Position numbers and translations under genes: made by a program
From: Halopseudomonas bauzanensis
GTDB lineage: Bacteria > Pseudomonadota > Gammaproteobacteria > Pseudomonadales > Pseudomonadaceae
Direction: 5' to 3'
Assembly: GCF_900114735.1 (NCBI RefSeq)
Contig: NZ_FOUA01000002.1
Span: 349,262-413,261 of the forward strand
DNA length: 64,000 nucleotides
The notes under the pieces: generated by a model
Seen by the model: the letters and a program-made list of their open reading frames with translations, nothing else
What the model was told of the DNA's origin: nothing
The model's database searches: none
Shown here: positions 9,474 through 18,510 of the stretch, piece after piece
Layout: every line of letters begins with the position of its first letter
How positions within the stretch are numbered: position 1 is the stretch's first letter

Positions 9474-10400
9474 TCAAGCCCGGCGCTTATCGGCGGGGTC
9501 GCCAACCGAGCACAGGCGAATCGAGTCGCTGAGAATTTCCACTGCCCGTGGGCGTGGGAAGCTGGCGCGCCAGGCAATCGCCACGGTGCGGAAGGGGACC
9601 GGCGAACTGAATGGTTTGGTCAGCAGTAGATCGGAGCTGTAATAACGATCATCGGCGGCCGACATCGGCAGCACCGTCATGCCCATGCCCGAGGCAACCA
9701 TGTGGCGGATGGTTTCCAGGGAGCTGGATTCGATGGTGGTGTGCTTGAGCTGTTCATCGCTGCGGCGTGTGGTGGGGCAGGCTTCCAGTACCTGATCACG
9801 GAAGCAGTGACCTTCGCCGAGCAGCAGCAGGCGATCATCATCCAGGTCATCCAGCGACACGTAGTCGCGCTTGGCCCATGCGTGATCGGCCGGGATCAAC
9901 AGGCTGAAGGGTTCGTCATACAGCGGCTTGGTCAGAATATCCGGCTCGCTGAATGGTAACGCGATGATGATCGCGTCGAGCTCCCCATTGCGCAGCTTGT
10001 CGCGCAGGATGTGGGTGTAGTTCTCCTCGATGTACAACGGCATTTCCGGGGCCACCCGGTGCAGCTGTGGAATCAGGTGCGGGAAAAGATACGGCCCGAT
10101 GGTATAGATGGCGCCGACCTTGAGCGGGGCCGACAGCTGATTCTTGCCGGCGCTGGCCAGTTCGCGGATGGCCATTGCCTCTTCCAGTACCCGCTGGGCC
10201 TGGGCGACGATCTTCTCACCCACGGGGGTGACCCGCACGGCGCTCTTGGTGCGTTCGAAGAGCATGATGCCCAGCTCTTCCTCCAGTTTCTTGACGCCGA
10301 CACTGAGCGTCGGCTGGGAAACATGGCAGCGCTCGGCGGCATGGCCGAAATGCTGTTCCTGGGCCAGAGTGACGATGTAACGGAGTTCGGTCAGGGTCAT
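9474..10400 (-). CDS. oxyR: Hydrogen-peroxide-sensing LysR regulator OxyR
   Basis: LysR-type activator of catalase, alkyl hydroperoxide reductase and related genes. The N-terminal winged HTH (residues 1-60, YIVTLAQEQHFGHAAE) is followed by the regulatory domain, where C199 and C208 (GHCFRDQVLEACP) are the redox-active pair at the same numbers as in E. coli OxyR. Length 308 is typical. It is transcribed divergently from the epimerase gene at 10468 and leads into recG. Confidence 0.96.
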   Translation of the reverse strand: MTLTELRYIVTLAQEQHFGHAAERCHVSQPTLSVGVKKLEEELGIMLFERTKSAVRVTPVGEKIVAQAQRVLEEAMAIRELASAGKNQLSAPLKVGAIYTIGPYLFPHLIPQLHRVAPEMPLYIEENYTHILRDKLRNGELDAIIIALPFSEPDILTKPLYDEPFSLLIPADHAWAKRDYVSLDDLDDDRLLLLGEGHCFRDQVLEACPTTRRSDEQLKHTTIESSSLETIRHMVASGMGMTVLPMSAADDRYYSSDLLLTKPFSSPVPFRTVAIAWRASFPRPRAVEILSDSIRLCSVGDPADKRRA

Positions 10401-10467
10401 GTCGTATACTGCTCGCGGAGATTTTCAGCAAGCATAGCGGGTTGATCGATAGAGGAAAACAATCAGC

Positions 10468-11307
10468 ATGAAACATGTAGTTATTGCCGGCTGCGGTGAT
10501 GTGGGAACGGCTCTTGCCGAGCGTCTGTTGCAGCGCGGTTGGCAGGTCAGTGGACTGCGCCGCGACCCCTCGGCTTTACCCGGGGATATTGGCCGGATCG
10601 CTGCTGATCTGACCCAGCCGCAGAAGCCGGCTGACTGGCCGGAGCGGGTCGACTATGTGGTTTACTGCCCGGCCGCCGGGCGGCGCGATCCCGAACTGTA
10701 CCAGCAGCTCTATATCGATGGGCTGCAGCACGTTCTGGGCTGGCTGAAGGACAGTCGGCATAAGCTGCGTCACCTGCTGCAGGTGTCCAGTACGGCGGTC
10801 TATGCCCAGAGCGAGGGTGAATGGGTAACCGAGAACAGCCCAGCGCTGGCCCAGTCAGCAACCGCACCCTTGTTGATCCAGGCCGAGGACGTGGCGCTGC
10901 GCAGCGGCGTCCCGGCATCGGTGGTGCGTCTGGCTGGTATCTACGGGCCGGGGCGCACGCGACTGATCGAACAGGTGCGCAGCGGATTGCATGTGCCGGA
11001 AACCCCGGTGCAATACACCAATCGCATCCATCGGGATGATGCCGCGACGTTATTGGAATGCCTGTTACTGGCTGCTGACCAGGGCGAGTTGCTGGCGCCC
11101 TGCTATCTGGGCGTAGACGATGAGCCGGCGCCCTTGCACGACGTGGCGCAGTGGCTGGCAGAGCAGGTGGGTGTGGAACTGCTGGCCGAAGGGCCTACGG
11201 CCAATCGGGTTGGCAGCAAGCGCTGCAGTAATGCACTGGCGCGGGAGATGGGGTGGGAGCCGGTGTATCCCAGCTACCGGGAGGGTTACTCGAGCATGCT
11301 CGAGTAA
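10468..11307 (+). CDS. NAD(P)-dependent epimerase/dehydratase-like SDR (YeeZ type)
   Basis: A 279-residue atypical extended short-chain dehydrogenase. The N-terminal GCGDVGTAL is the dinucleotide-binding glycine motif; QVSSTAVYAQSEGEWVTE supplies the SSTAVY strand, with Tyr but no normal YxxxK; VVRLAGIYGPGR is the family's later motif. It is similar to E. coli YeeZ and other sugar-epimerase-like proteins of unknown substrate. The start has GAGGAAA upstream. It is divergent from oxyR. A 26-bp palindrome overlaps its stop codon. Confidence 0.82.
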   Translation: MKHVVIAGCGDVGTALAERLLQRGWQVSGLRRDPSALPGDIGRIAADLTQPQKPADWPERVDYVVYCPAAGRRDPELYQQLYIDGLQHVLGWLKDSRHKLRHLLQVSSTAVYAQSEGEWVTENSPALAQSATAPLLIQAEDVALRSGVPASVVRLAGIYGPGRTRLIEQVRSGLHVPETPVQYTNRIHRDDAATLLECLLLAADQGELLAPCYLGVDDEPAPLHDVAQWLAEQVGVELLAEGPTANRVGSKRCSNALAREMGWEPVYPSYREGYSSMLE

Positions 11308-11309
11308 CC
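11284..11309. terminator. 26-bp perfect palindrome over the stop codon of the epimerase gene
   Basis: The sequence reads the same on both strands for 26 bases, centred on GCATGC and flanked by CTCGAG on each side, and it covers the TAA at 11305-11307. It may act as a terminator hairpin for the epimerase gene, but there is no T-tract after it. A protein-binding site is the alternative. Confidence 0.45.
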
Positions 11310-11387
11310 TCAGCGGCAAACGTCCAGCTATGGGTGTACCTGTGGGGCGGGCCCGGCAGGAGCTCCACGGGACACCACAGCGATCGC

Positions 11388-11768
11388 TTAGCCGACGACC
11401 AGGATACCGTCCATCTCTACCGGCACGCCCTTGGGCAGCGCAGCGATGCCGATGGCCGCGCGGGCCGGATAGGGCTGTTCGAAGTAGCGGCCCATGATTT
11501 CGTTGACGGTACCGAAGTTGGCCAGGTCGGTCAGGTAGATGTTCAGCTTGACGATGTCCTGCAGCTTGCCGCCAGCCGCTTCAGCTACCAGTGCCAGGTT
11601 GTCGAACACGCGGCAGACCTGGGCCTCGAAGCCTTCAACCACTTCCATGGTTTGCGGGTCCAGCGGGATCTGGCCGGACAGGTAAACGGTGTTGCCGACC
11701 TTGATGGCCTGGGAGTAGGTGCCGATGGCGGCGGGAGCGTGTTCGCTGGTGATGACTTGCTTGTTCAT
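11388..11768 (-). CDS. ridA: RidA family 2-iminobutanoate/2-iminopropanoate deaminase
   Basis: A 126-residue trimeric enzyme that hydrolyses reactive enamines/imines released by PLP enzymes. The signature [20 protein letters not shown] contains the arginine and glutamate of the active site, and [20 protein letters not shown] is the conserved N-terminal part. I chose ATG 11768 because GGAG lies 7 bases before it. It follows spoT by 18 bases on the same strand, the conserved gmk-rpoZ-spoT-ridA order. Confidence 0.95.
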   Translation of the reverse strand: MNKQVITSEHAPAAIGTYSQAIKVGNTVYLSGQIPLDPQTMEVVEGFEAQVCRVFDNLALVAEAAGGKLQDIVKLNIYLTDLANFGTVNEIMGRYFEQPYPARAAIGIAALPKGVPVEMDGILVVG

Positions 11769-11786
11769 GAAGGTCTCCATCTGGAT

Positions 11787-13931
11787 TCAGTTTTTAAGGC
11801 GGGTAATCCGTAGCACGCCTTGCAGCGCACGGATCCGCTTGATCAATTGGGAAAGGTGCAGCCGGCCGCGCACGCGCAGCACCAGTTGCACCACGCTGAT
11901 GCGACCATCGCGTTCGTCCACGCTGATTTTGTCGATACTCGCATCGGCTACGGTGATGCTGGTAGCGAGCTGGGCAATAATGCCGCGCTGATGCTCCAGT
12001 TCCACGCGCAGCTCCACGGTGAATTCGCCACTGACATTCTTATCCCAGGTCAGTTGCAGAATCTTTTCATTATTGTCGTGGTGTTCCGCCAGGTTCTTGC
12101 AGTTTTCCTGGTGAATGACCATGCCCTTGCCGGTAGTGAGGAAGCCGACAATGGGATCGCCCGGAATGGGATTACAGCAACGCGCAAAACTGACCACCAG
12201 CCCTTCGGTACCGCGAATGGCCAGGGGTTTCTCTTCGCTGCGGGGTTGCTGGATAACGGCATCGCTGCGCGTTGCCTCGGCCTCGGCCGCGGTATCACCT
12301 GCCAGTAGGCGGCGTGCAGTGACATAGGCCATGCGATTGCCCAGCCCGATGTCCGCCAGCAGGTCTTCCAGCGTCTCCATGCGGCAGTCAGCCAGCACGC
12401 GCTTGATCTGCCGCTCGGGAATCTGCTCCAGGCTGGTATCGAAGCTCGCCAGCACCTTGTCCAGCAGCCGCTCGCCCAGCGCAATGGATTCGGAGTGGCG
12501 CTGGTGTTTGAGCACATGACGGATATTGCTGCGCGCCTTGCCGGTGATCACGAAGTTCAACCACGCCGGGTTGGGCCGGGCGCCTGGGGCGGTGATGATT
12601 TCCACGGTCTGGCCGCTTTCCAGTGGCTCGGACAGCGGCGCCAGGCGGCGATTGATACGGCAGGCGATACAGCTGTTGCCCACATCGGTATGCACGGCGT
12701 AGGCGAAGTCGACCGGTGTGGAGCCCTTGGGCAGCTCCATGATCCGGCCCTTGGGCGTGAAGATATAGACCTCATCGGGGAACAGGTCGATCTTGACGTT
12801 CTCGATGAACTCCAGCGAATTACCCGCGCGTTGCTGCAGTTCAAGCACGCCTTTGAGCCACTGACGGGTGCGCGCATGGTTGCCGTTGATCACCTCGTCC
12901 TTCGACTTGTACACCCAGTGTGCGGCGATACCGTTATTGGCCAGCTCTTCCATCTCTTCGGTGCGGATCTGGATCTCGATCGGTACACCATGCATACCGA
13001 ACAGGGTGGTATGCAGAGACTGATAGCCGTTGGCTTTGGGGATCGCGATGTAGTCCTTGAAGCGGCCAGGGAAGGGCTTGTACAGGCTGTGCACGGCGCC
13101 CAGCACGCGATAGCAGGTATCGGCCTTGTCGACGATGATCCGGAAGGCGTAGACATCCATGATCTCGTTGAACGCCTTACGCTTCTCGCGCATCTTCTGG
13201 TAAATACCGTACAGATGCTTCTCGCGGCCCAGCACCTTGCCCTGCAGCCCCTCGCGCTCGAGACAGGCTTCCAGGGAGTCGAGGATCTTGTTCAGCAGCT
13301 CCTTGCGGTTGCCACGGGCGTCACGCACAGCCTGGGCGATCATCCGCGAGCGCATCGGATACATGGCGCTGAAGCCCAGGTCCTCGAACTCGGTGCTGAG
13401 ACTGTGCATGCCCAGGCGGTTGGCGATGGGCGCGTAGATTTCCAGGGTTTCCCGGGCGATGCGGCGGCGTTTTTCCGGCTTCAGGGCGCCGAGGGTGCGC
13501 ATGTTGTGCAGGCGGTCAGCGAGCTTGACCAGAATGACCCGGATATCGCGGGCCATGGCCAGGGCCATTTTCTGGAAGTTCTCAGCCTGGGCCTCGGCCT
13601 TGGTCTCGAAGGTCATCTGGGTCAGCTTGCTGACGCCGTCGACCAGCTCTGCCACGGTATCACCGAACTGCGCGGTGAGGGCTTCCTTGGGGATGCCGGT
13701 ATCCTCGATCACATCATGCAGCATGGCGGCCATCAGGCTCTGATGGTCCATGTGCATATCAGCAAGGATGTTGGCTACCGCCAGCGGATGGGTGACGTAG
13801 GGCTCGCCGCTGCGGCGGGTCTGGCCGTCATGGGCCTGCTCCGCATAGAAATAGGCGCGGCGTACCAGGTTGACCTGATCGGGTTCGAGGTAGTCATCCA
13901 GCCGATCGGCAAAGACTTCTATACCGGACAT
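11787..13931 (-). CDS. spoT: Bifunctional (p)ppGpp synthetase/hydrolase SpoT
   Basis: Makes and degrades the stringent-response alarmone. Domains in order: HD hydrolase with H72-D73 and E76-D77 (LHDVIEDT), the synthetase domain with GRFKDYIAIPKANGYQSLHT, TGS (VYIFTPKGRIMELPKGST), a helical/zinc-finger-like region with CCNPIPGD, and a C-terminal ACT domain. RFKD is the RxKD form typical of bifunctional enzymes rather than RelA's ExDD, and an intact HD agrees. ATG 13931 has AGGAG upstream and gives 714 residues. Confidence 0.96.
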   Translation of the reverse strand: MSGIEVFADRLDDYLEPDQVNLVRRAYFYAEQAHDGQTRRSGEPYVTHPLAVANILADMHMDHQSLMAAMLHDVIEDTGIPKEALTAQFGDTVAELVDGVSKLTQMTFETKAEAQAENFQKMALAMARDIRVILVKLADRLHNMRTLGALKPEKRRRIARETLEIYAPIANRLGMHSLSTEFEDLGFSAMYPMRSRMIAQAVRDARGNRKELLNKILDSLEACLEREGLQGKVLGREKHLYGIYQKMREKRKAFNEIMDVYAFRIIVDKADTCYRVLGAVHSLYKPFPGRFKDYIAIPKANGYQSLHTTLFGMHGVPIEIQIRTEEMEELANNGIAAHWVYKSKDEVINGNHARTRQWLKGVLELQQRAGNSLEFIENVKIDLFPDEVYIFTPKGRIMELPKGSTPVDFAYAVHTDVGNSCIACRINRRLAPLSEPLESGQTVEIITAPGARPNPAWLNFVITGKARSNIRHVLKHQRHSESIALGERLLDKVLASFDTSLEQIPERQIKRVLADCRMETLEDLLADIGLGNRMAYVTARRLLAGDTAAEAEATRSDAVIQQPRSEEKPLAIRGTEGLVVSFARCCNPIPGDPIVGFLTTGKGMVIHQENCKNLAEHHDNNEKILQLTWDKNVSGEFTVELRVELEHQRGIIAQLATSITVADASIDKISVDERDGRISVVQLVLRVRGRLHLSQLIKRIRALQGVLRITRLKN

Positions 13932-13994
13932 GCAACTCTCCTGCACCCTGCTGTCAGAGCAGTTTGAACGAGGTCGCACGGCCATCGCAACCGC

Positions 13995-14252
13995 TTACTC
14001 CGGCAGTTCGGTTTCCAGCGAGTACAGCGGCTCCTGCTGTTCACGCAGAGCTTCTTCGGCCATGATCGCGTCGGTGATCAGGCCTTCGGCGATTTCACGC
14101 AAAGCCACGACGGTGGGCTTGTCATTTTCCCAGGCAACCTTGGGTTCCTTGCCGCCAGTAGCGATCTGACGCGAACGCTTGGTGGCCAGCATGACCAGCT
14201 CAAAGCGGTTGTCTACATTTTCCAGGCAGTCTTCAACAGTGACGCGGGCCAT
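13995..14252 (-). CDS. rpoZ: RNA polymerase omega subunit
   Basis: An 85-residue protein with [20 protein letters not shown] and [13 protein letters not shown], the signature of omega, which helps assemble beta-prime and lets ppGpp bind polymerase. It lies between gmk and spoT on the same strand, a conserved stringent-response cluster. Confidence 0.96.
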   Translation of the reverse strand: MARVTVEDCLENVDNRFELVMLATKRSRQIATGGKEPKVAWENDKPTVVALREIAEGLITDAIMAEEALREQQEPLYSLETELPE

Positions 14253-14334
14253 GGTGTACTCCGAACGGCAGAAAAAAGAAAATCGGGAAGCGCTTGGTAA
14301 AAACGCGGGACCGAACAGTTTACCGGTTAACCAG

Positions 14335-15096
<762 letters not shown>

Positions 15097-16356
15097 TCAG
15101 CTACGTGCGGTCCGGCTCTCGGGCGAGGCATCCTCGAAGCGATCGACCTGGCGCAGCGTGCGGAACCCCGCAGCCCAGCCGGCCACCACGCCCAGGGTGC
15201 AGAAGGCCCCGATCAAGGCGGCCGGTACCGCGCCGAACCAGGCCGCGCTGGTGCCGGCGCGGAAATTGCCCAGTTCGTTGGACGAGCCGATAAACAACAT
15301 GTTGACCGCATTGACCCGGCCGCGCATGGCATCGGGCGTGGAGAACTGGATCAGCGCCGAGCGGATATACACGCTGACCATGTCTGCGGCGCCGGCTATC
15401 AGCAGCGCAACGAAGGACAGCCAGAACAGCGTCGACAGCGCGAACACCAGATTGGCCACACCGAAGATCGCTACCGCGATAAACATGGTGCGCCCGACAT
15501 TGCTGTTGAATGGCCTGGCGCTCAGGTACAGGCCCACGCAGATTTCACCCACGGCCATGGCGCTGCGCAGAATGCCCAGGCCCTCGGGGCCGACGTGCAA
15601 CACATCGCTGGCATAGATCGGCAGCAGAGCGACCACACCGCCCAACAGCACGGCGAACAGATCCAGGGAAATGGTGCCGAGAATGATCGGCCGGGTGCGA
15701 ATGAAATGCAGCCCGGCGGTAAAGCGCTGCCAGCCGGAGGTTTCGGTAATCTGCATGGCTTCGGCATAGAGCACCGGTACGCGGCTGAGCAGCAACAGCC
15801 CGCCGGCAAAGCACACCAGGCAGATCGCATAAGTCAGCTCACCGCCGCCGACGGCATAGAGCACGCCCCCCAACACCGGACCGAGGATGGTCGCGGTACG
15901 CATGATGGTGCTGTTGGCGGCAATCGCCTGGGCCAACTGATCCCGCGGCACGATTTGCGGCAACAGGCTTTGTAGGGCCGGCCCGATGAACGCCCGCGAG
16001 CAGCCGTACAGTACCAGCGCACCATAGAACCAGCCCGGCTCATGCTCGCCACGTGCGGTCAGCCACAGCAGGATGCCACTGCAGCCCGCCGCGCCAGCCC
16101 AAGAGAGAGCGAGAATCAGTTTGCGGCTGTAGCGATCGATCAGGTCGCCCGCAGGCATCAGCAGAAACAGCATCGGCAAAAACTGCGCCAGCCCGACCCA
16201 TGCCAGCGACAACGGATCACCGGTAATTTCGTAGATCTGCCAAGCGACCACAATGGCCTGGATCTGCATGGCAAATACCGCCAGCAGGCGGGCGATGACG
16301 AAGGGCATGAAGCCCGGCTGACGGTAGACGTTCAAGCGGGAAGCGGAGAGAGCCAA
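15097..16356 (-). CDS. MFS transporter, EntS/MFS_3-like exporter family
   Basis: A 419-residue inner-membrane protein with about 12 hydrophobic segments. The motif GDLIDRYSRKLIL between TM2 and TM3 is the MFS loop signature, and FVIARLLAVFAMQIQAIVVA resembles the start of the EntS-like (enterobactin exporter) family. The cargo is unknown; small-molecule or drug export is likely. The start is uncertain: the frame opens at TTG 16356 and an ATG lies at 16308, but the latter would remove conserved residues. Confidence 0.8.
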   Translation of the reverse strand: MALSASRLNVYRQPGFMPFVIARLLAVFAMQIQAIVVAWQIYEITGDPLSLAWVGLAQFLPMLFLLMPAGDLIDRYSRKLILALSWAGAAGCSGILLWLTARGEHEPGWFYGALVLYGCSRAFIGPALQSLLPQIVPRDQLAQAIAANSTIMRTATILGPVLGGVLYAVGGGELTYAICLVCFAGGLLLLSRVPVLYAEAMQITETSGWQRFTAGLHFIRTRPIILGTISLDLFAVLLGGVVALLPIYASDVLHVGPEGLGILRSAMAVGEICVGLYLSARPFNSNVGRTMFIAVAIFGVANLVFALSTLFWLSFVALLIAGAADMVSVYIRSALIQFSTPDAMRGRVNAVNMLFIGSSNELGNFRAGTSAAWFGAVPAALIGAFCTLGVVAGWAAGFRTLRQVDRFEDASPESRTARS

Positions 16357-16443
16357 GGTGACATCTTCGGTGCGGGATGGATGAGCAGCACATGATAGCA
16401 GCGGACGCCCATGGCGTCAGCGCGGGCGGGCAGAGGGGAAATC

Positions 16444-16515
16444 ATGAGCATCAACTGGAGCATGCTGATCATTGGTGGCCTGTTCGAGACCGGCTTCGCC
16501 GTCAGTCTTGGCAAG
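16444..16515 (+). pseudogene. 5' remnant of an SMR-family small multidrug transporter gene
   Basis: The first 24 codons read MSINWSMLIIGGLFETGFAV then SLGK, which is the first transmembrane helix of an SMR (EmrE/SugE-like) protein, with the essential membrane glutamate at residue 15. A good ribosome site (AGAGGGGAAAT) precedes the ATG. After codon 24 the frame goes on with hydrophilic sequence unlike any SMR protein, and the remaining three helices are absent. I infer that the gene was cut when the downstream catabolic block arrived or by a deletion. Confidence 0.65.
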
Positions 16516-16769
16516 CGCAGCAGGCCAGCGGCAAGTCTCTCTCTCATTCCTGAAGAGGGAGCACATGCTGTACGGGCAGTTTTTCTAACCAAGCTTGAGC
16601 TTCCTGGCAGAACGCTGCCCTCTCGGCCACTTTGCTTTTCCTTAGTTACCGTTATCAGGATTATGGATTCTCCTTGTACTGAGGCTGAACATAGCCTGAC
16701 ATGACGTGGAGTGAATAGAAAAGTCGACAACAACAATACTGGTCGCTGTAGCGGTCTGAGGGCTTCACT
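16516..16769. other. Junction and upstream region of the catabolic block
   Basis: This 254-base non-coding stretch runs from the SMR break to the acyl-CoA ligase start. Its composition looks more AT-rich than the backbone on the left. A half-operator CTGACA occurs at 16696-16701 within TAGCCTGACA, the same ten bases found at the TAXI promoter, but the second half-site is missing. No integrase, direct repeat or IS end was seen. Confidence 0.5.
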
Positions 16770-18329
16770 ATGATTCTGACTGACCTGCCTGAACACAACC
16801 TGAAGCGCTTTGGCGAATACCCGTTCCTGTACTTCAATGGTCAGGCCTTGAGCAATCGCTATCTTCTGGACACGGCTAATCGCATGGCGGCGGGGCTCCA
16901 GGCGCAGGGCGTCAAGCCTGGTGATCGGGTCATTGTCTGCATGGCGAACTCGCCAGAGGTTTTCATTGCCTACCAGGCAGTCATGCGCGCTGGTGCGATT
17001 GTGCTGCCGGTGATGCACGTGCTCCACCCCAAGGAAATCAGATTTATCGCGAGCGCGTCCGAGGCTTGCGCGATCATTACCAGTGCCTCGGTGCTGCCCA
17101 ATGTGCAGCAAGCGGTAGAGGGCCTTGCAGTGCAGCCGCTACTGCTGGTTGCTGGGCTGGATGCGGCGAATGCCGGCTTGGTGAGTGAGCGGACTATGGA
17201 CCTTCAGACGCTGGTGGAACTGGCGCCAGAGCTGGTTCAAAAACCCGATCTGCAACCGGACGATACGGCGGTGATTCTGTTTACCTCCGGCACAACAGGC
17301 CAGCCCAAAGGCGTCATGCTTACCCACCGTAACCTCTACAGCAATGCCGCTGCGGCGGCGGCTTTGGCTGAACAGTCCGGCGAGCCGGCTGGCGTTACCC
17401 TGGGTGTACTGCCGTTGGCGCATATCTATGGTTTCACCACGGCCAATACGCTGTTTCTGCGAGGGGGGACGATCGTCGTGCTGGCGAAGTTCAGTGTCCC
17501 CGAAGTCTGTCAGGCGATTCAGGAACACAGGATCCGCCGCTTCAGCGCCGTGCCGGCCATGATTCAGGCACTGATGGCCGATCCCGCGACGGATAACTAC
17601 GACCTTTCGAGCCTGGAGATAGTAGGATCCGGCTCCGCTCCCATGCCAGTAGCCTTGATAGCCGCGGTTAAACAGCGGTTTGGTGTCGATGTATACGAGG
17701 GTTACGGCTTGTCCGAGGCCGCTCCGACAGTATCGGCGCATCGTACCGGTGAGTCCCTCAAGCCTGGATCGGTGGGGCGCGCTTTCCCGGGCGTCGAGCT
17801 ACGCATCGCTGATGAGGTCGGGCAGCCACTGCCCGTAGGAGAGATCGGCGAATTACTGGTGCGCGGCGAAAATATCACACCTGGGTACTATCAGAACGAG
17901 GCAGCAACCAGAGCTGCGATTCAGGACGGCTGGCTCCATACCGGCGATGTTGGACGCCTTGATGAAGACGGCTACCTCTATATCGTCGACCGCAAGAAGG
18001 ATCTGATTCTGCGGGGCGGCTTCAATATTTATCCACGCGATCTGGAGGAGCTGATTATTGCTCATCCAAGCGTGGCGGAAGTAGCGGTGGTGGGCGTGCC
18101 GTCGGAACGCATGGGTGAGGAGGTGATCGCCGTGGTTGTACCTGTCCCGGGTGCCATGGTGACCGAAGCCGAATTGCTGGACTACTGCCACGAGCACTTG
18201 GCGAAATATAAAACGCCGTGCGGCATCATTTTCGTTGAGGCGCTACCTCGCAGTGGTGTGGGCAAAATACTGAAGAAATCCCTGCGTGAACAGATAGCCA
18301 CAATGGCCGCGGAGCAAGGCCTGATCTAG
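16770..18329 (+). CDS. Acyl-CoA ligase (class I adenylate-forming enzyme)
   Basis: A 519-residue ANL-superfamily enzyme that would activate a carboxylic acid with ATP and couple it to CoA. Visible motifs: P-loop TSGTTGQPKGV (about residue 170), GYGLSEAAP, HTGDVGRLDEDGYLYIVDRKKD at the hinge (quoted in part: HTGDVGRLDEDG), and the C-terminal catalytic lysine in RSGVGKILKK. It most resembles long-chain or aromatic acyl-CoA synthetases; the substrate cannot be deduced. The ATG has GAGGG upstream. It is on the same strand as the TAXI importer downstream, suggesting that imported acid is activated here. Confidence 0.88.
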   Translation: MILTDLPEHNLKRFGEYPFLYFNGQALSNRYLLDTANRMAAGLQAQGVKPGDRVIVCMANSPEVFIAYQAVMRAGAIVLPVMHVLHPKEIRFIASASEACAIITSASVLPNVQQAVEGLAVQPLLLVAGLDAANAGLVSERTMDLQTLVELAPELVQKPDLQPDDTAVILFTSGTTGQPKGVMLTHRNLYSNAAAAAALAEQSGEPAGVTLGVLPLAHIYGFTTANTLFLRGGTIVVLAKFSVPEVCQAIQEHRIRRFSAVPAMIQALMADPATDNYDLSSLEIVGSGSAPMPVALIAAVKQRFGVDVYEGYGLSEAAPTVSAHRTGESLKPGSVGRAFPGVELRIADEVGQPLPVGEIGELLVRGENITPGYYQNEAATRAAIQDGWLHTGDVGRLDEDGYLYIVDRKKDLILRGGFNIYPRDLEELIIAHPSVAEVAVVGVPSERMGEEVIAVVVPVPGAMVTEAELLDYCHEHLAKYKTPCGIIFVEALPRSGVGKILKKSLREQIATMAAEQGLI

Positions 18330-18373
18330 GGCTACGCCAGAATTCCCGATGACCGAAAGAGCACAAGCTTTGC

Positions 18374-18403
18374 TTGACCTGATGCCCCTTTCGATCTTAG
18401 CCT
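18374..18403 (+). promoter_or_regulatory. Putative sigma-70 promoter of the TAXI-TRAP genes
   Basis: TTGACC (18374-18379) and TAGCCT (18398-18403) are separated by 18 bases. The -10 is weak (three of six), as expected for a regulated promoter. The operator palindrome at 18402-18415 overlaps its downstream edge. Confidence 0.45.
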
Positions 18404-18415
18404 GACAAGTGTCAG
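18402..18415. promoter_or_regulatory. Operator palindrome 1, upstream of the TAXI gene
   Basis: CTGACA-AG-TGTCAG is a perfect 6-2-6 inverted repeat 95 bases before the TAXI start codon. The same design recurs before tetR and before the acyl-CoA dehydrogenase gene, so it is the likely binding site of the TetR protein encoded at 21789-22463. Confidence 0.65.
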
Positions 18416-18510
18416 CCAGATTGAAAGTGGGGCAAGAAGCCCGCCAAGGACGGCCTGTTCCATACGCTACCCCCTGGGTCGTGAAAATAATAAAACCGGA
18501 GAAGATCCAC

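Noticed and set aside
12495..13967. 490-codon open frame on the + strand opposite spoT
   Set aside because: Antisense of spoT, with repetitive Val/His/Gly-rich sequence and no recognisable domain.
16332..17111. 259-codon minus-strand frame across the island junction
   Set aside because: Spans the SMR break and the ligase start in antisense; no motif, no ribosome site.
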